In this document: positions 1-12,000 of the stretch, one piece after another | How the letters are laid out: the number at the start of each line of letters is the position of its first letter | Numbering within the stretch: position 1 is the first letter of the stretch | Assembly: GCA_030267565.1 (NCBI GenBank) | Contig: BRXU01000007.1 | Span: 3,906,001-3,970,000 of the forward strand | DNA: 64,000 nucleotides | Source of the DNA: Pleodorina starrii | Taxonomy: Eukaryota; Chlorophyta; Chlorophyceae; Chlamydomonadales; Volvocaceae | Direction of reading: 5' to 3' | Position numbers and translations under genes: made by a program | Notes under the pieces: model-generated | Database searches by the model: none | Told to the model about the DNA's origin: nothing | Seen by the model: only the letters and a program-made list of their open reading frames with translations

Positions 1-111
1 TCAGGCACCACGCATCAGCCACCACACAGACGGCCGAACTATTAAACAGCTCCTCAGCGCGCGCGTGTACGAAAGTACGGACGCGCGGAGGTATAGTACG
101 GACCCACCTAC

Positions 112-2931
112 CTTGTACACGGGGCCGTACTTTTGGTAGCACGTCCGAAAGAACTTCGGACTGCCCATGCGCAAGATCTGGGGCAGGCAGCCCACAAGGG
201 GGAGCGCCGGAGGACCTGCGGGGGAACGGGCGGGAAAAAAACGGCGGCAGGCAGTGGCGATTGATATAATGCCGGGGGCAGGCAAGACATGGGGGCCGCA
301 CGCAGCAGTTAGGTGGCGATTGCAAACGCCCTCTTGCTGGAGGTACCATGGATGGGGGCCGGCTCGAGGGTGCAAGAGGGCTGGGCCCATGGGACGGGGC
401 TGGGCCCATGGGTTGAGGCTGGGCCCATGGGTCGAGGCTGGGCCCATGGGTTGAGGCTGGGCCCATGGGTCGAGGCTGGGCCCATGGGTCGAGGCTGGGC
501 CCATGGGCCGAGGCGGGGCCCATGGGCCGAGGCTAGGCCCATGGGCCGAGGCTGGGCCCATGGGCCGAGGCTGGGCCCATGGGTCGGGGCTGGGCCCATG
601 GGTCGAGGCTGGGCCCATGGGTCGAGGCTGGGCCCATGGGCCGAGGCGGGGCCCATGGGCCGAGGCTGGGCCCATGGGCCGAGGCTGGGCCCATGGGCCG
701 AGGCTGGGCCCATGGGCCGAGGCTGGGCCCATGGGTAGAGGCTGGGCCCATGGGATGAGGCTGGGCCCATGGGCCGGGGCTGGGCCCATGGGTCGAGGCT
801 GGGCCCATTGGGTCGAGGCTGGGCCCATGGGCCGGGGCTGGACCCATGGGTCGGGGCTGGGCCCATGGGTCGGGGCTGGGCCCATGGGTCGGGGCTGGGC
901 ATATGGGTCGGGGCTTGGCCCATGGGTCGGGGCTGGGCCCGTGGGCCGGGGCTGGGCCCATGGGTCGAGGCTGGGCCCATTGGGCCAAGGCGGGGCCCAT
1001 GGGCCGAGGCGGGGCCCATGGGCCGAGGCTGGGCCCATGGGCCGGGGCTGGGCCCATGGGTCGGGGCTGGGCCCATGGGTCGAGGCTGGGCCCATGGGTC
1101 GAGGCTGGGCCCATGGGCCGAGGCGGGGCCCATGGGCCGAGGCTGGGCCCATGGGCCGAGGCTGGGCCCATGGGCCGAGGCGGGGCCCATGGGCCGAGGC
1201 TGGGCCCATTGGCCGAGGCTGGGCCCATGGGCCGGGGCTGGGCCCATGGGTCGGGGCTGGGCCCATGGGTCGAGGCTGGGCCCATGGGTCGAGGCTGGGC
1301 CCATGGGCCGAGGCGGGGCCCATGGGCCGAGGCTGGGCCCATGGGCCGAGGCGGGGCCCATGGGCCGAGGCTGGGCCCATGGGCCGAGGCTGGGCCCATG
1401 GGCCGAGGCTGGGCCCATGGGCCGAGGCTGGGCCCATGGGCCGAGGCTGGGCCCATGGGCCGAGGCTGGGCCCATGGGCCGGGGCTGGGCCATGGGCCGA
1501 GGCTGGGCCCATGGGCCGGGGCTGGGCCCATGGGTCGGGGCTGGGCCCATGGGTCGAGCCCGGCCCATGGGTCGAGGCTGGGCCCATGGGCCGGGGCTGG
1601 GCCCATGGGTCGGGGCTGGGCCCATGGGTCGGGGCTGGGCCCATGGGTCGGGGCTGGGCATATGGGTCGGGGCTTGGCCCATGGATCGGGGCTGGGCCCG
1701 TGGGCCGGGGCTGGGCCCATGGGTCGAGGCTGGGCCCATTGGGCCGAGGCTGGGCCCATGGGCCGAGGCTGGGCCCATGGGTCGAGGCTGGGCCCATGGG
1801 TCGGGGCTGGGCCCATGGGTCGGGGCTGGGCCCATCGGTCGGGGCTGGGCCCATGGGTCGGGGCTGGGCCCATGGGTCGAGGCTGGGCCCATTGGGTCGA
1901 GGCTGGGCCCATGGGTCGGGGCTGGGCCCATGGGTCGGGGCTGGGCCCATGGGTCGGGGCTTGGCCCATGGGTCGGGGCTGGGCCCGTGGGCCGGGGCTG
2001 GGCCCATGGGTCGAGGCTGGGCCCATTGGGTCGAGGCTAGGCCCATGGGTCGGGGCTGGGCCCATGGGTCGGGGCTGGGCCCATGGGTCGGGGCTGGGCC
2101 CATGGGTCGAGGCTGGGCCCATTGGGTCGAGGCTGGGCCCGTGGGCCGGGGCTGGGCATATGGGTCGGGGCCTGGCCCATGGACTGCTGCCTGGTCCCCC
2201 AACCCACAATCGGAGGGTTGCAGACATGCACGGCTTTCTCAATCGTCCCGTCCTCCCTGATTGATTCCTACTCACCCGGAATGTGCCTCAGCCTCCAGCG
2301 CTGAAAGGGCTCCAACAGAATCACAAACAGCTCCTGCGGGATGTGGGATGTGGGATGTGGGATGGATAGATGGGGAACAGGCCGGGGCAGTTGGGCGGGC
2401 CGGGGACGGTGGGCCGTATGAAAGGGCAGGCGTCACGAAGAAAGAGAGAAAGAGAGAGCACAACCAAAGTGCTGGGCCGCGCAAAAGAGATATGTCGCCG
2501 CATGCGCGCGCGAAAGAGAGAGTTCCAGCGCGAGAGGTTGGGATGAAGCGCGAGATAAGAGCCGCGTGCGCGCGATAGAGCAAGCGACCTGGAGCGATGT
2601 CGTCTGGTCAAGTGTGAGGGCGGGCAACAGGCGCTCCGCACGCTGTCGCGCGCTTCATTTCCGCGTGTAGGGCCCGACGGCAGAGAAGAGCCCCGTCACA
2701 ACACCGCCGTCCGCGCAAAGCGTAAGTTTAAGAGAGATTCATACCTTATCTTCATTTCTATTTATTTGCAGCGCTCACCAGGAGCACCGCGGCCAGCAGC
2801 GCGTAGCCCAGAAGCGAAGGCCAGCTGGTGCTGCTGCTGTGAGCGCTGCTGCTGGGCGCCGTCGTCGCCGAAAGCGGCACGCACATCGATTCAGCGGCGG
2901 CCTCAGCAAACACAGCGGCCAAGTCAGCCAT
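112..2931 (-). CDS. Cytochrome P450, copy 1 (5' part; continues past left edge)
   Basis: Three coding exons on the minus strand: 2779-2931 (51 aa), 2276-2333 and 112-215, with matching phases 0, 1 and 0. Exon 1 starts at the ATG at 2931 and gives a Ser/Ala-rich leader followed by a hydrophobic anchor (LLGYALLAAVLL). Exon 2 encodes the basic linker RWRLRHIPG, and exon 3 continues as PPALPLVGCLPQIL and KYGPVYK, the proline-rich hinge and first strand of microsomal P450s. The enzyme would be an ER-anchored haem monooxygenase; the catalytic half, including the haem cysteine, lies outside the window, so substrate and intactness cannot be judged. The gene is a tandem paralogue of the P450 at 9029-15064. 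Exon 3 ends 19 codons earlier than in that copy, at a GTAGGT donor. Intron 2 (216-2275) is almost entirely a 19-bp repeat array. Confidence 0.88.
381..2184. repeat. 19-bp minisatellite array (about 95 units) in P450 intron 2
   Basis: Tandem copies of the 19-mer GGGCCCATGGGTCGAGGCT, with common variants CGGGG for CGAGG, GCC for GTC, and occasional CCCATTGG or GCATATGG units. Because 19 is not a multiple of 3 and the unit holds no stop, most frames stay open on both strands for up to about 700 codons; these frames read as 19-residue peptide repeats and are not genes. The array lies wholly between the splice sites of P450 intron 2. The same unit recurs at 57461-57987. Confidence 0.97.
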
Positions 2932-4985
2932 CTGGAGCGGATAGCGCTAACGAGCGGTGGCGTGATCGGCAGTTGGTGTTTGGTTTGTGCAACAGGGTGC
3001 AACCAAAGACGGGACCGGACCGCTTGGGAGAGGCAATCGCTTGCGGTAGGTACTAGGTGCCTGGAGGTGAGCTCGATGCTGTTTTGTTTCCTTCCGACAG
3101 CGCAGATGGATCGGATGGATGGGGCGCGTGGAGGTTCGTTTGCGGCGCGTGCAACGCAACAACACGATAAGACACGATACGGTTTACGGTTTACGGCGGA
3201 CCGCAAAGGTTTGTCTTTTGCGTCAGTTGTGTGCCCTGTTGGGAAACATCAGGGTTGGTGGATGGATGCTGACGGTGCGCTGGGATTATGCATCTGCCGT
3301 ATTGACGCGGACGCGGCGTCAGTGAACTGGATTATGCATCCCGTCGTAGGACTGTCGCGATTAAGATTGAAGCGACGCGAGACCGGACGGACCTCATGGA
3401 AGGCGCCTGCAGGTATCGGCGCCATCCTGGCGCCATCACGGCTAGGTTTTGCCAGACTCGACGCGAATCTTCGGAGCAGTCACATCTCTGCACATTTTTG
3501 CCAGCGATTCATCAATATGGTAGACGAGATAGAGGATTATTTTTTCATGATGATCTCGTGTTGCTTGATTGACATGTGAATGCTAAATTCGGACCTGGGT
3601 GGCGATTTCAGACCGCGCGGGCGTTAGTTTCATGCGAGGGAGGAAGTCGACCAGCTCGTCGCTCAACCCGCGGGTCGGTCCCACCTACCGGCCAATGCGG
3701 GTGGGACGTGCGTGCCACGATCTTGTTGTTCGCCTGTTTATGGAAATCTACTGAATGAATGATAAACAATCGGCTCAGAAATTATCGACCAATTAGACAG
3801 GAGCGATCGAGTGAACCCAGGTGAACCCAGCAGGGTAGAAGAACTAAGCCTCAAACCGTGTGGGGCGGGGAAGGCGGGCGGAAGCTGCGTAACCGACCTG
3901 CGACAAGTGCCACTGACTTCCCAATCTAGCATGCAATATCGCGCGTCCCTTGCTTACTCCTCGGCGCAAAAAGTACGTTGAACCCCTGTCGGCAGCGAAT
4001 CTCCAGGCGAATACTCCTTTAATATGTAGCTGGCAGCAGGGTGATTTGCCTGGTTTTCAGTGCGTGGGTGTTTATTATACGCCCCTGATCGGTCGGGTGT
4101 GTGTGGTTGGTTGTTACAGTGGGCTTCAGACTCTAGAAGAGTAGAGCCACTGGACATCACGCAACACAGGCGATACTATTTATCCTGGGTGCCCCAAATC
4201 ACTGTGCCCTACGTAAACATCCATCAGCTCACATCTGCTTCTTGACAGCGTGCTCGCCACGGGCGCTTGGCCATAGACGGGTTCGCCCTCTCACAGGGTA
4301 GGGCTGGCAGGGGGCTGGCAAATAGAGCTGTGCGAGGCGGACCCCGGAACGGGCGTGTTGCAGTTGTGCGAACCCGCCGAAGAAGGCACCGAAGCTGGAG
4401 TTTCTTTGAATTAGATGCATGGGACGCTGTATGGAGCGAGATGGAAGTGGCGATCGAGGTAATGCTCGGATGGATGTGCACTGCAGGCGATTGCCCGTTA
4501 CCGCCCTGCGGGGCCCCCCGTGGCTGCAACCATACGAAACAGTTCCCAGCTATGTACGCGATGTCAACCAGACAGGAGCAATATGTTAACAAGTTGTTTT
4601 ACTTGTTCAAGTCTGAGAGGCTTTGATCTCTTTGATGTACCGGTAAAGGACAGCGCGATCCAGGGCCCGGGGCCCTCCGGGGCCCAGGGCCCCGGTCGCA
4701 GCGGTGACGGAATTGCAGGTGCACCGGTAGTCCTTGCAGTACACTATAAAACGGCATATCTTTACAAGAGAATTATAGTAGGCGTTCATTAGTGCCTTGA
4801 TGGGGCGCCGAAACTTTTAAGGTTTCGGGACCCCAGCATCCGTCGCTTGCGGATAGATATAAATCACCAGGTATAAACTGACTGCTCTTTGCAGCTTACT
4901 ATGAATACAGTGTAACGGTTTGGTGATCGGAAACATAGGTGCCTGGTTCGTGCAGCGAGTTTATGCAGCGAGCGAGGCGCTCGCG
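2932..4985. other. Intergenic region, no gene seen
   Basis: About 2 kb between the start of the minus-strand P450 and the plus-strand GAT-like gene, so it should hold both promoters. Open frames of up to 246 codons lack splice context or any recognisable protein signature. Sequence becomes less GC-rich around 3.5-5.0 kb. I see no RNA gene or transposon ends, only the GC palindrome cluster at 4661-4695. Confidence 0.5.
4661..4695. repeat. Cluster of overlapping GC palindromes
   Basis: Two nested self-complementary blocks, GGGCCCGGGGCCC and GGGGCCCAGGGCCCC, follow one another within 35 bp. They lie roughly 300 bp upstream of the predicted start of the next plus-strand gene. They could form a strong hairpin; function unknown. 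Confidence 0.7.
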
Positions 4986-7706
4986 ATGAGCGAGTCGAAG
5001 GACGCGAACGTGATGGTATGTAGCGATGACCTAACTTCTCGTGTCTACAAACTCTAACGACGCTGCACTTATAACACCGGGAACGCAGTAAATTGCCTTA
5101 ACAGCTGTTGGGCCCCGTTCACTTCCGCCTCTTCTGCTGACCACGTGCTTTACACCCCGGCGCAAGTGTACATATTTCAAATTTGGCGTAGTTATGTAAA
5201 TAAATATATGACTTGTTGATCCCAGCATTGCTGACGGCTCGCTTTGGACGGTCACGGGGCCCCGCTTGGGAATCCTTGCGCAGCAACAGGAAAGGCAAAA
5301 GCAAGGACAGCAGCTGGAGACGCGGCAGATGCCCCTACCGGCCGCACCCCTGCCTTCCGGCCCCGCCGGCAGCGAGCCTCCGCCATCCCCGGGCAGTCGC
5401 AGTGACAGCAGCAGCTGCACCGGCCGCTTGCTCGCTCGCTGCTTCGGCTGCTGCCCGCACACCGCTTCCCTGTCGGCCCAGCAACCGCAGCCGCAGAGCC
5501 AGCCGCAGCCGCGGCTGCTGGAAGAGCAACTGGGATCGGCCCCCCTCCCCGCCTCGCAGCATGTCCCGGCCCAAAACCCGCTGCAGTCAGAATCGACGAC
5601 GGCGGCCGCAGCGGCCTCAGCGGCGGCGGCGGAGCGGAAACAGCTCGAGCTGATCAAGCCGAACGACGGCGCCCGGACACTGCAGCTGAGCTCCTGGTCG
5701 TCCTTCGCATCCTTCGAAGGTCCGCTTGCTCCGCCGGTGGCCAACAGCGCAGAGGACCGGGATTCCGCCGCCACCGCTCCCGCCGGCGCGACCCACGCGT
5801 CTGGCGGCTCGCCGCCGCAGCAGCGTATGCTGGGCGGGATGCCGCAGGGAGTCCCGGCAGCGGTGTCGGCGGCGGCACCGGAGGAGAGCCCGGCAGCTGT
5901 GACGGCGGCGGCAACGGAGCAGAGCCCGGCTGCGGTAACGGCGGCGGCAACGGAGGAGAGCCCGGCAGCGGTGATGGCGGTGGCATCGGAGGAGAGCCCG
6001 GCAGCTGTGACGGCGGCGGCACCGGAGGAGAGCCCGGCTGCGGTAACGGCGGCGGCAACGGAGGGAAGCCCGGCAGCTGTGACGGCGGCGGCACCGGAGG
6101 AGAGCCCGGCAGCGGTGGCGGCGGTGGCATCGGAGGAGAGCGCCACAGCGGCAGTTGAACAGCGCGGGGAGGAACCGGAAGGGCCCGGGCTGCGGTACCA
6201 GGCGGCAACAGCGGAGCAGGACCCTTACCTCTTGCCGTTGCACGGGGATTGGGCGCTGACGGACGAGCAGGAGCGGCAGCAGGTGGAGGAGGCGAAGCGC
6301 TTGTCAGCGGCGGCGGTGTTCCAAACCCAAGGCCAGGGCGGGGACCAGGGGTGGGAGCAGACTGAACGGAAGTTGGCGAGGCTGACAGAGGTGCGGCGGG
6401 GGCGCGGCGGTTGTTGCTTTCGTAACCTGGATTAAAAATTCTAAGCTATCTAAGCTACGGCTGAGGGTGTGATTTGGTTTGTTGGGATCACGGGTGGGCG
6501 GGTGGATCAGCTGGATTTTATGGATCCGGTTTCGGATTGCGCCTGGCTGGATCCTGGATTGCCTGGATGGCCTCTGGGTCTCAGCAGCACTGCGAGGGAT
6601 GGAGGCGGGATGGAAGTCGGGGTTCCAGGTACCCTGAGATGTTACATGCTAGGGCAGGGGCCGGATCGCCAGCGCCTGGCGTGCCCCATAGCTGTTGCAG
6701 CGCCGGACCGTGATCTATCCTTACTCACACGCAACGCGCATTGTGAGCCTCACAAAGCGAACCATGACCACCCACGTGCCAAACAGCCACGTGCCATTTG
6801 TTAGCATAAGTAACAAATGGCCATGCGCGCCGCCGTGGATGCGACGGCTGTGTTGCCTGTGGTGGCGGTCACCTACCCCGCAGGACGCCCGCTGGGAAGT
6901 GGCCGCGATCAACCGGATGCTGAGATCCGTCCCGACCACTCGCCTCGAGATTCTGTGTGAGCCGGATCTTGTGGAGGTCGCCCGGAACTGCCGCCAGCTG
7001 CAGCAGCAGATAGAGAGACTTTTGGAGGTCGTAGAAGACGAGGTGAGATGCAGTGCTTGTTGTTGTTGTTATTGTTCGTGGTGGTGGTGGTGTTCTTGTT
7101 ACAATGGGTTTGAGACCGTCAGGAGGGGTATAGCCAGCGGTGCCGTGCAGATGGACCAGTCAAGGTGTGTACCGTATGCACGTGCTCACTATCCTTCGTC
7201 ACCCGAAGCCGTCCGCCCGCAAAGTCCCCCGTCCATGGACTGTGTCCCTGGATGCCGTACTGGTACGACTTCAATACATTGCCCTCGTATGCCGTACCTT
7301 GGGTGCGTCGCGCCGCACCACGCCGCCGCAAATGTTCAAATCCATGCGCTTAGCGGAGATTGAACCTTTCCTACCTTTGGGACCGGGGTTGCGGTGCTTG
7401 CAGTGTGGGCTCCGAAACCTCTAAACAGTTCGTCCGGACGGCAATACCGGTATGCCACTTTTTGCGCCTTGTCTTCCCGGACCTCAGGAGATCGTGGACC
7501 GCGCCGTCGAGCAGCTCGCGGCTCTGGAGCAGGAGCTGAAGGACTACGAGTCGCTGCTGGAGAGGGCGGGTGTGCGGCCACCGGACGATGAGACTGAGGC
7601 TGCGGGTGGGAGGGGCGGGACGGCCCGCAGCAGCCCAGCCGCGCAGGCAGGGGCGGTGCGGCGGCCCCTGCAGTCGCCGCTGCCGCCGCCAGCCGCGCCG
7701 CCGTAG
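4986..7706 (+). CDS. GAT-domain-like protein with 12-residue repeat (TOM1/TOL-like C-terminus, tentative)
   Basis: Four exons: 4986-5015, 5284-6390, 6884-7042 and 7488-7706, all phase 0, giving 504 aa and a TAG stop. The start ATG (MSESKDANVM) sits just before a GTATGT donor; this 10-codon exon is the least certain part. Residues about 205-299 are eight units of a Ser-Pro/Ala repeat (EESPAAVTAAAP). Exons 3 and 4 join into a Leu/Glu-rich helical stretch (about residues 380-480) containing ARNCRQLQQQIERLLEVVEDE, then VEQLAALEQELKDYESLLE. The pattern CR-x2-QQ-x2-I-x2-L ... L-x6-YE resembles the three-helix GAT domain of TOM1/TOL proteins, which bind ubiquitin during endosomal sorting. No VHS domain is visible, so the family call is an inference; a generic coiled-coil protein is the alternative. 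A TGTAA signal follows at 8092. Confidence 0.65.
5878..6151 (+). repeat. 36-bp coding minisatellite (12-residue repeat)
   Basis: Eight nearly perfect 36-bp units inside exon 2 of the GAT-like gene encode variants of PEESPAAVTAAA. The period is a multiple of three, so unit gain or loss keeps the frame. The opposite strand is also open, which produces a false Ala/Gly-rich frame there. Confidence 0.9.
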
Positions 7707-8091
7707 CAGCCTCGAGGGCTTGAGTGATAAAGGAGGACGCGGGGCAATCGTGCCAGGAGGAGCGGGTCGTTGTGCCTTGTGCGGCGGCGGCTTCAGGACA
7801 CGCACGTGCCGAGTTCGCTGCCGCAGCGCCCGAAGCAGCCGTAGCAACAGCAGCAAGAGGCGACTTGTGCTTCATATCTGAGGAGGATTCGGCTGGGATT
7901 GGGTTCCAAGAGAGCGTGTCGTGTCGCGCTGCGCCCCGCAGCACCACGCGCCGGATGATGGCGCCGTTTGGAATCGCTGCCACGTGTGCCCATGAAAACA
8001 TGCTGCATAGCAGTGGGCCCGTAGAATCACGCGAGTACTGCATACCTGACGCTGATTTGCACTCCCTTCCATTAGCTCACATGCTCCCGAC

Positions 8092-8096
8092 TGTAA
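8092..8096 (+). terminator. TGTAA polyadenylation signal of the GAT-like gene
   Basis: TGTAA, the usual polyadenylation signal of Chlamydomonas and Volvox, lies 386 bp after the stop codon at 7704-7706 on the same strand. A second TGTAA at about 8377 is an alternative. Confidence 0.55.
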
Positions 8097-9028
8097 TGGG
8101 CGGAAACACGCATGTTTTGTAGCGGTGTATTTGATGTTTTTTTGTTCGCTGCCGCCTAGCGCGGATCATGGTGGGCAGGAGTTACGGTAGGGCGCGATGG
8201 GCGGGTGGTGTACGCGGCTATGCCTGGCTATGCGTCTGGCGGCCTGGCTGGCAACACACCACACCGCTTGCCGACGCATGATGATACTTAATGCTCGCGT
8301 ACTTATCTGTACTTATATTCCTTTTCTTGCCCCGGTTGGGCTTTTGTAGCGGGCGGTGTCAGCTGCATCATGCATTTGTAATCTTTTTTGGTTCCACTGA
8401 CAATCGGTTCATTCATTTCCGGTATCCTTTTGTCTTTGGCAACGGGCAAGTGCAGAAATACCTTTAGTCCTTGCCCTGATCTGCGCCTGTCAGCCGGAAG
8501 ACTGACCGGTTCTGGCCTTGCAACTTTATCCCGCAACTTCTTTATTTGGCTAGCTTGGCGGGCCGATCGTCGATGCGCGGTACGGGTACCACACAACCCG
8601 CCGTGTCAGCGTGTGCCACGCCGGCAGCTGACCCATGGGTCAACTCGGCAGCAGAAATCTTCACCCATACCCGGTACTGGTAGGTCCGGCCCTCCAGCCT
8701 CAACCCACACCGCTCTCCCACAACCTTCTCCCAAATCAACACACGCGCAATCGAGCCCCGGTGTCGCGGCCATGAACGCCCGCCTCGTCACCGTCAACCG
8801 TCTTCTAGCCCCAAAACGGCACCGCTACCACTTGCATACGGACGATCCCGTCGTCCTCCTCCTCCTGGCCCGTTCCGGACCCCGTCCCAATCGCAACCGC
8901 ATCTAGCCTCCCGCCCGCACACAGACACGCCCGCAAACCCGCCTGCATCCGCCCCCACGGTCCGTCCTCGTGCTCCGATATACCGGTACCGCTGCGCTGT
9001 CCTCGCACCCCCCCCCACCACCACCACA
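8097..9028. other. Convergent intergenic region
   Basis: Lies between the 3' ends of the GAT-like gene and P450 copy 2, so it should hold the P450 3' UTR. I found no TTACA (minus-strand TGTAA) here, so the P450 may use a variant poly(A) signal. It contains a perfect GACCCATGGGTC palindrome at 8630-8641 and no supported gene. Confidence 0.5.
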
Positions 9029-12000
9029 TCACGTGTGGGCGGCGCTGGCGGCGGCCGGTGAGGCCGGCAGCGGGTGCCGCGCCACGGGCCGCACCCACAG
9101 CCCGTCCTTCGGCGCCAGCGTGATCCCCACTGAGGTCCGCAGCGGCACCTGCCCCGGCTCCAACTCGAACACCAGCCGCTGGTACAGCCGGGCCAGAGCC
9201 ACCTTGGCCTCCTGCGGATACGGTACCCAGGAGGGAAGCAAGGACGGCGGAAGGAGGGTCAGTCGATGCGTGAAGGCCAGGTTTGTGCTTATACCGGTAG
9301 ATAGGTGGGCGGGCCAACCCCTAAGCCCCGCCCAACCCACACGCAGCCAGACTGAGGGCGGGGCCCGACGTACCTGTACGGCAAACTTCCAGCCGATGCA
9401 CATACGGCTGCCGTACCCGAAGGGCGCGTGGGCGTTGGGCACCCGGGAGCAGACCTCGGGGTACAGCGGGGAGGTCTGTGTGGAGGTGAGGTAGGGCAGT
9501 ACGGATGTGGGCGTGGGAGCGATATACACAGACAGACAGGTCCGTGTAGCCCTGCACCCACGCCGATGCCGAAAAATGGAAGGCGACGGTTTCAGACGGG
9601 GCGCACAAACCCGGATGCCGGGAATGGCTCCCCGCCGCCCCGTTCCGCCACTGGTGGTGGCGGGGACCGAGCGACCGACCCTTGGGTCACTCACCACCAC
9701 AGTGCACACCCACCGACCCAGCTCGCTCCCTGCCTCTGAAGGCTAACTCCCATGACCCATGGGTCTGTCGGCTCCCAGGGATGATGCGTAAAAGCACGAC
9801 CAGGGGCCCCGGACGGGATCTTAGGTTTTTTTTAGCGCGCGCAGAGGGTTCTTATCTTCTAAAGCCTCGACTCACTGGCAGGAAGCGCTCGGGTATGAAC
9901 TCCTCGGCGCGGGGCCACACATCGGGGTTGTGGTGGGCGGAGTAGATGGATAGGAATATGGCCGTGTTGGCTGGAACGGTGTAGCCGCCCACCTGGGAAC
10001 AAGAGACAGGACACGAAGACAGGACAAGCGTCAGGGAGAGCTCGGTCTCCATCCCCCCTGCGGCTCGTCCTTCCCAGTGTTGATTTACGCACATTGAAAC
10101 ACATGCCGACAAACAGGCGACTGGGGAACGGGACTACGGGATGCCCCTCGACAGGCGTCTGTTCAATAAAGGAGAGGGGCGGCGCGTTCGAGGCGCAGCG
10201 TCGGGCAGGCGGGCAGGCGGGCAGGCGGGCAGGCGGGCAGGCGGGCAGGCGGGGAGGCGGGGAGGCGGGCAGGCGGGCAGGCGGGCAGGCGGGCAGGCGG
10301 GCAGGCGGGCAGGCGGGCAGGCGGGCAGGCGGGCAGGCGGGCAGGCGGGCAGGCGGGCAGGCGGGAAGGCGGGAAGGCTGAACCAGGCCCCATCCGACGG
10401 ACCCCCGGGTCGTCCGCACCTGCACGGGGCCCTTGTCCTCCAGGCGGTTGGTCGCGTGAGCCGGCGGGTAGAGCCGAAGCGCCTCGTTGAATACGGCCTC
10501 GGTGTACGGCAGTCGGGGCAGATCGGCCTCCGTGGGGGGCCTTGAATAGGGAAGCGCACAACAGCAGAGGAGGTCCACATGGTGGGGTACAAGGGTTGTG
10601 TAGAGGGCGCGGTGGAGGAGGAGGAGGAGGAGGCGGTGGCGGCGGACGGGGAGGAGGAGGAGGAGGCTGAGGGGCTTGCGCTACGGCTTGTCAGCGCGCG
10701 TGTGTGTCTATAGTAAGGATGCCAGGGAGCGCAGAACTTCTACCCCTTCCAATCAACCCCAAGTACCCCTTCCAATCACATCCCCTACCCGAAGCCCGAA
10801 GCCCGAAGCCAACAGTGCCCGAAGCCGCCCAAGCCCCAAGACCTAGTCCTCTCCCCCACCCCCACCCCCGCACCCACCTGTCGGGCCCCAGCACCTCGTC
10901 GATCTCAGCCAACAGCCGCCGCTCCACTGCGGCGATGAGCGGCGATGAGCGGCCCCATTCGAATTGGAGCCCGTATGTGGGTGAGGCGGGCGGGGCCAGC
11001 AGCAGAGGTACCGTTTGTGCGTTACGGTATGGGCGTTGAGGCGAGCAGGCGCGCAGGCGCGTTGGCACGTGATTTGGTTTGTCAGAAACGTATCATGCAC
11101 GACAGGAAGACGTTGGAATGACGTGCGTCCTGCGTTGCCGCCGCGACCGCAACCCTGTCCAGCCGCAAGGCTGGCGAACTGGCGATATACCAAACGGTAC
11201 TCCCGCTGACCATGGCCATTTCAGAATCGTACCTTTCGGATTGGTCGCGATGCAGTACACCGCAAACGCCAGACCGTTGGCAGTTGTCTCGTAGCCCGCC
11301 AGGATGAAGGTCTGAACCTGAAGCAGCACGCAACGCGAGTACAGCAACAAAGTAAGGTAGGAGAACCCGACCTGTACGACTGGGCGCGCATGGTGGATGG
11401 TGGGAAGAGGCACGAGGCGTGTCCGTGGAAGGGGACCTGTGCCTGCCACCCTCAACTGCCAGCAACCCAACCAAACAACCCGCAGTCGGCTCTGACTCAA
11501 ACCTGGAGGTCCGTTACCCGCCCCCACCGCCCCCACAGCTCCTCATCATCACCCCATCTCCAATAAAGCGACAATACCCTTTCCTCGTCCGGTGCTTCTA
11601 TCTTACCCCCGCCGGCCCCCCCCTGCATCTAACTATCCCGGCCTTCTGCACCCCAGCCCCTTCTTTTCCGCCCTCCTTCCCCTCTCCCCATCCTTCCACC
11701 CTCACTCTCTCACCACACCTGCCCCCCAGTCCACCGCTGCGCTCCCATCTTCGCCCCCTCAGCCCTCACCTCACCTCACCTGCGCCGCCACCTGAAGGTC
11801 CGTAAGCGCCGCCCCGGAGGCCTTATCCCGCGCCGACAGGATAAGGCCCAGGAAGCTGCCGACGGCCACCCTCGGCGCCGCCTCCGGCCCCGCTCCCGAC
11901 TCGGCGCCCTCCGCCGCAGCGCCCTTGCCGAACGAACCGGATGGCTTGCCGTCACCGTTACCGTTACCGTTGAAGCCGTTGGCGAACGTGGCCGCCTCGA

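Noticed and set aside
1..2275. Six overlapping open frames of 420-730 codons (Gly/Pro/Trp/His-rich repeat proteins)
   Set aside because: They are read-through of the 19-bp array, which has no stop codon and a period not divisible by three. The array lies within a P450 intron with good splice sites.
2839..3579. 246-codon plus-strand frame upstream of P450 copy 1
   Set aside because: Its 5' end is antisense to P450 exon 1, and the rest shows no domain, repeat or splice support.
5031..6146. 371-codon minus-strand frame (Ala/Gly/Leu repeats)
   Set aside because: Antisense shadow of the 36-bp coding repeat. The plus frame has splice-consistent neighbours and a plausible helical domain.
10094..10592. 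Arg/Ala/Gly and Pro/Ala/Cys repeat frames on both strands
   Set aside because: Artefact of the GGGCAGGC minisatellite in a P450 intron; only 10420-10540 (minus) is coding.
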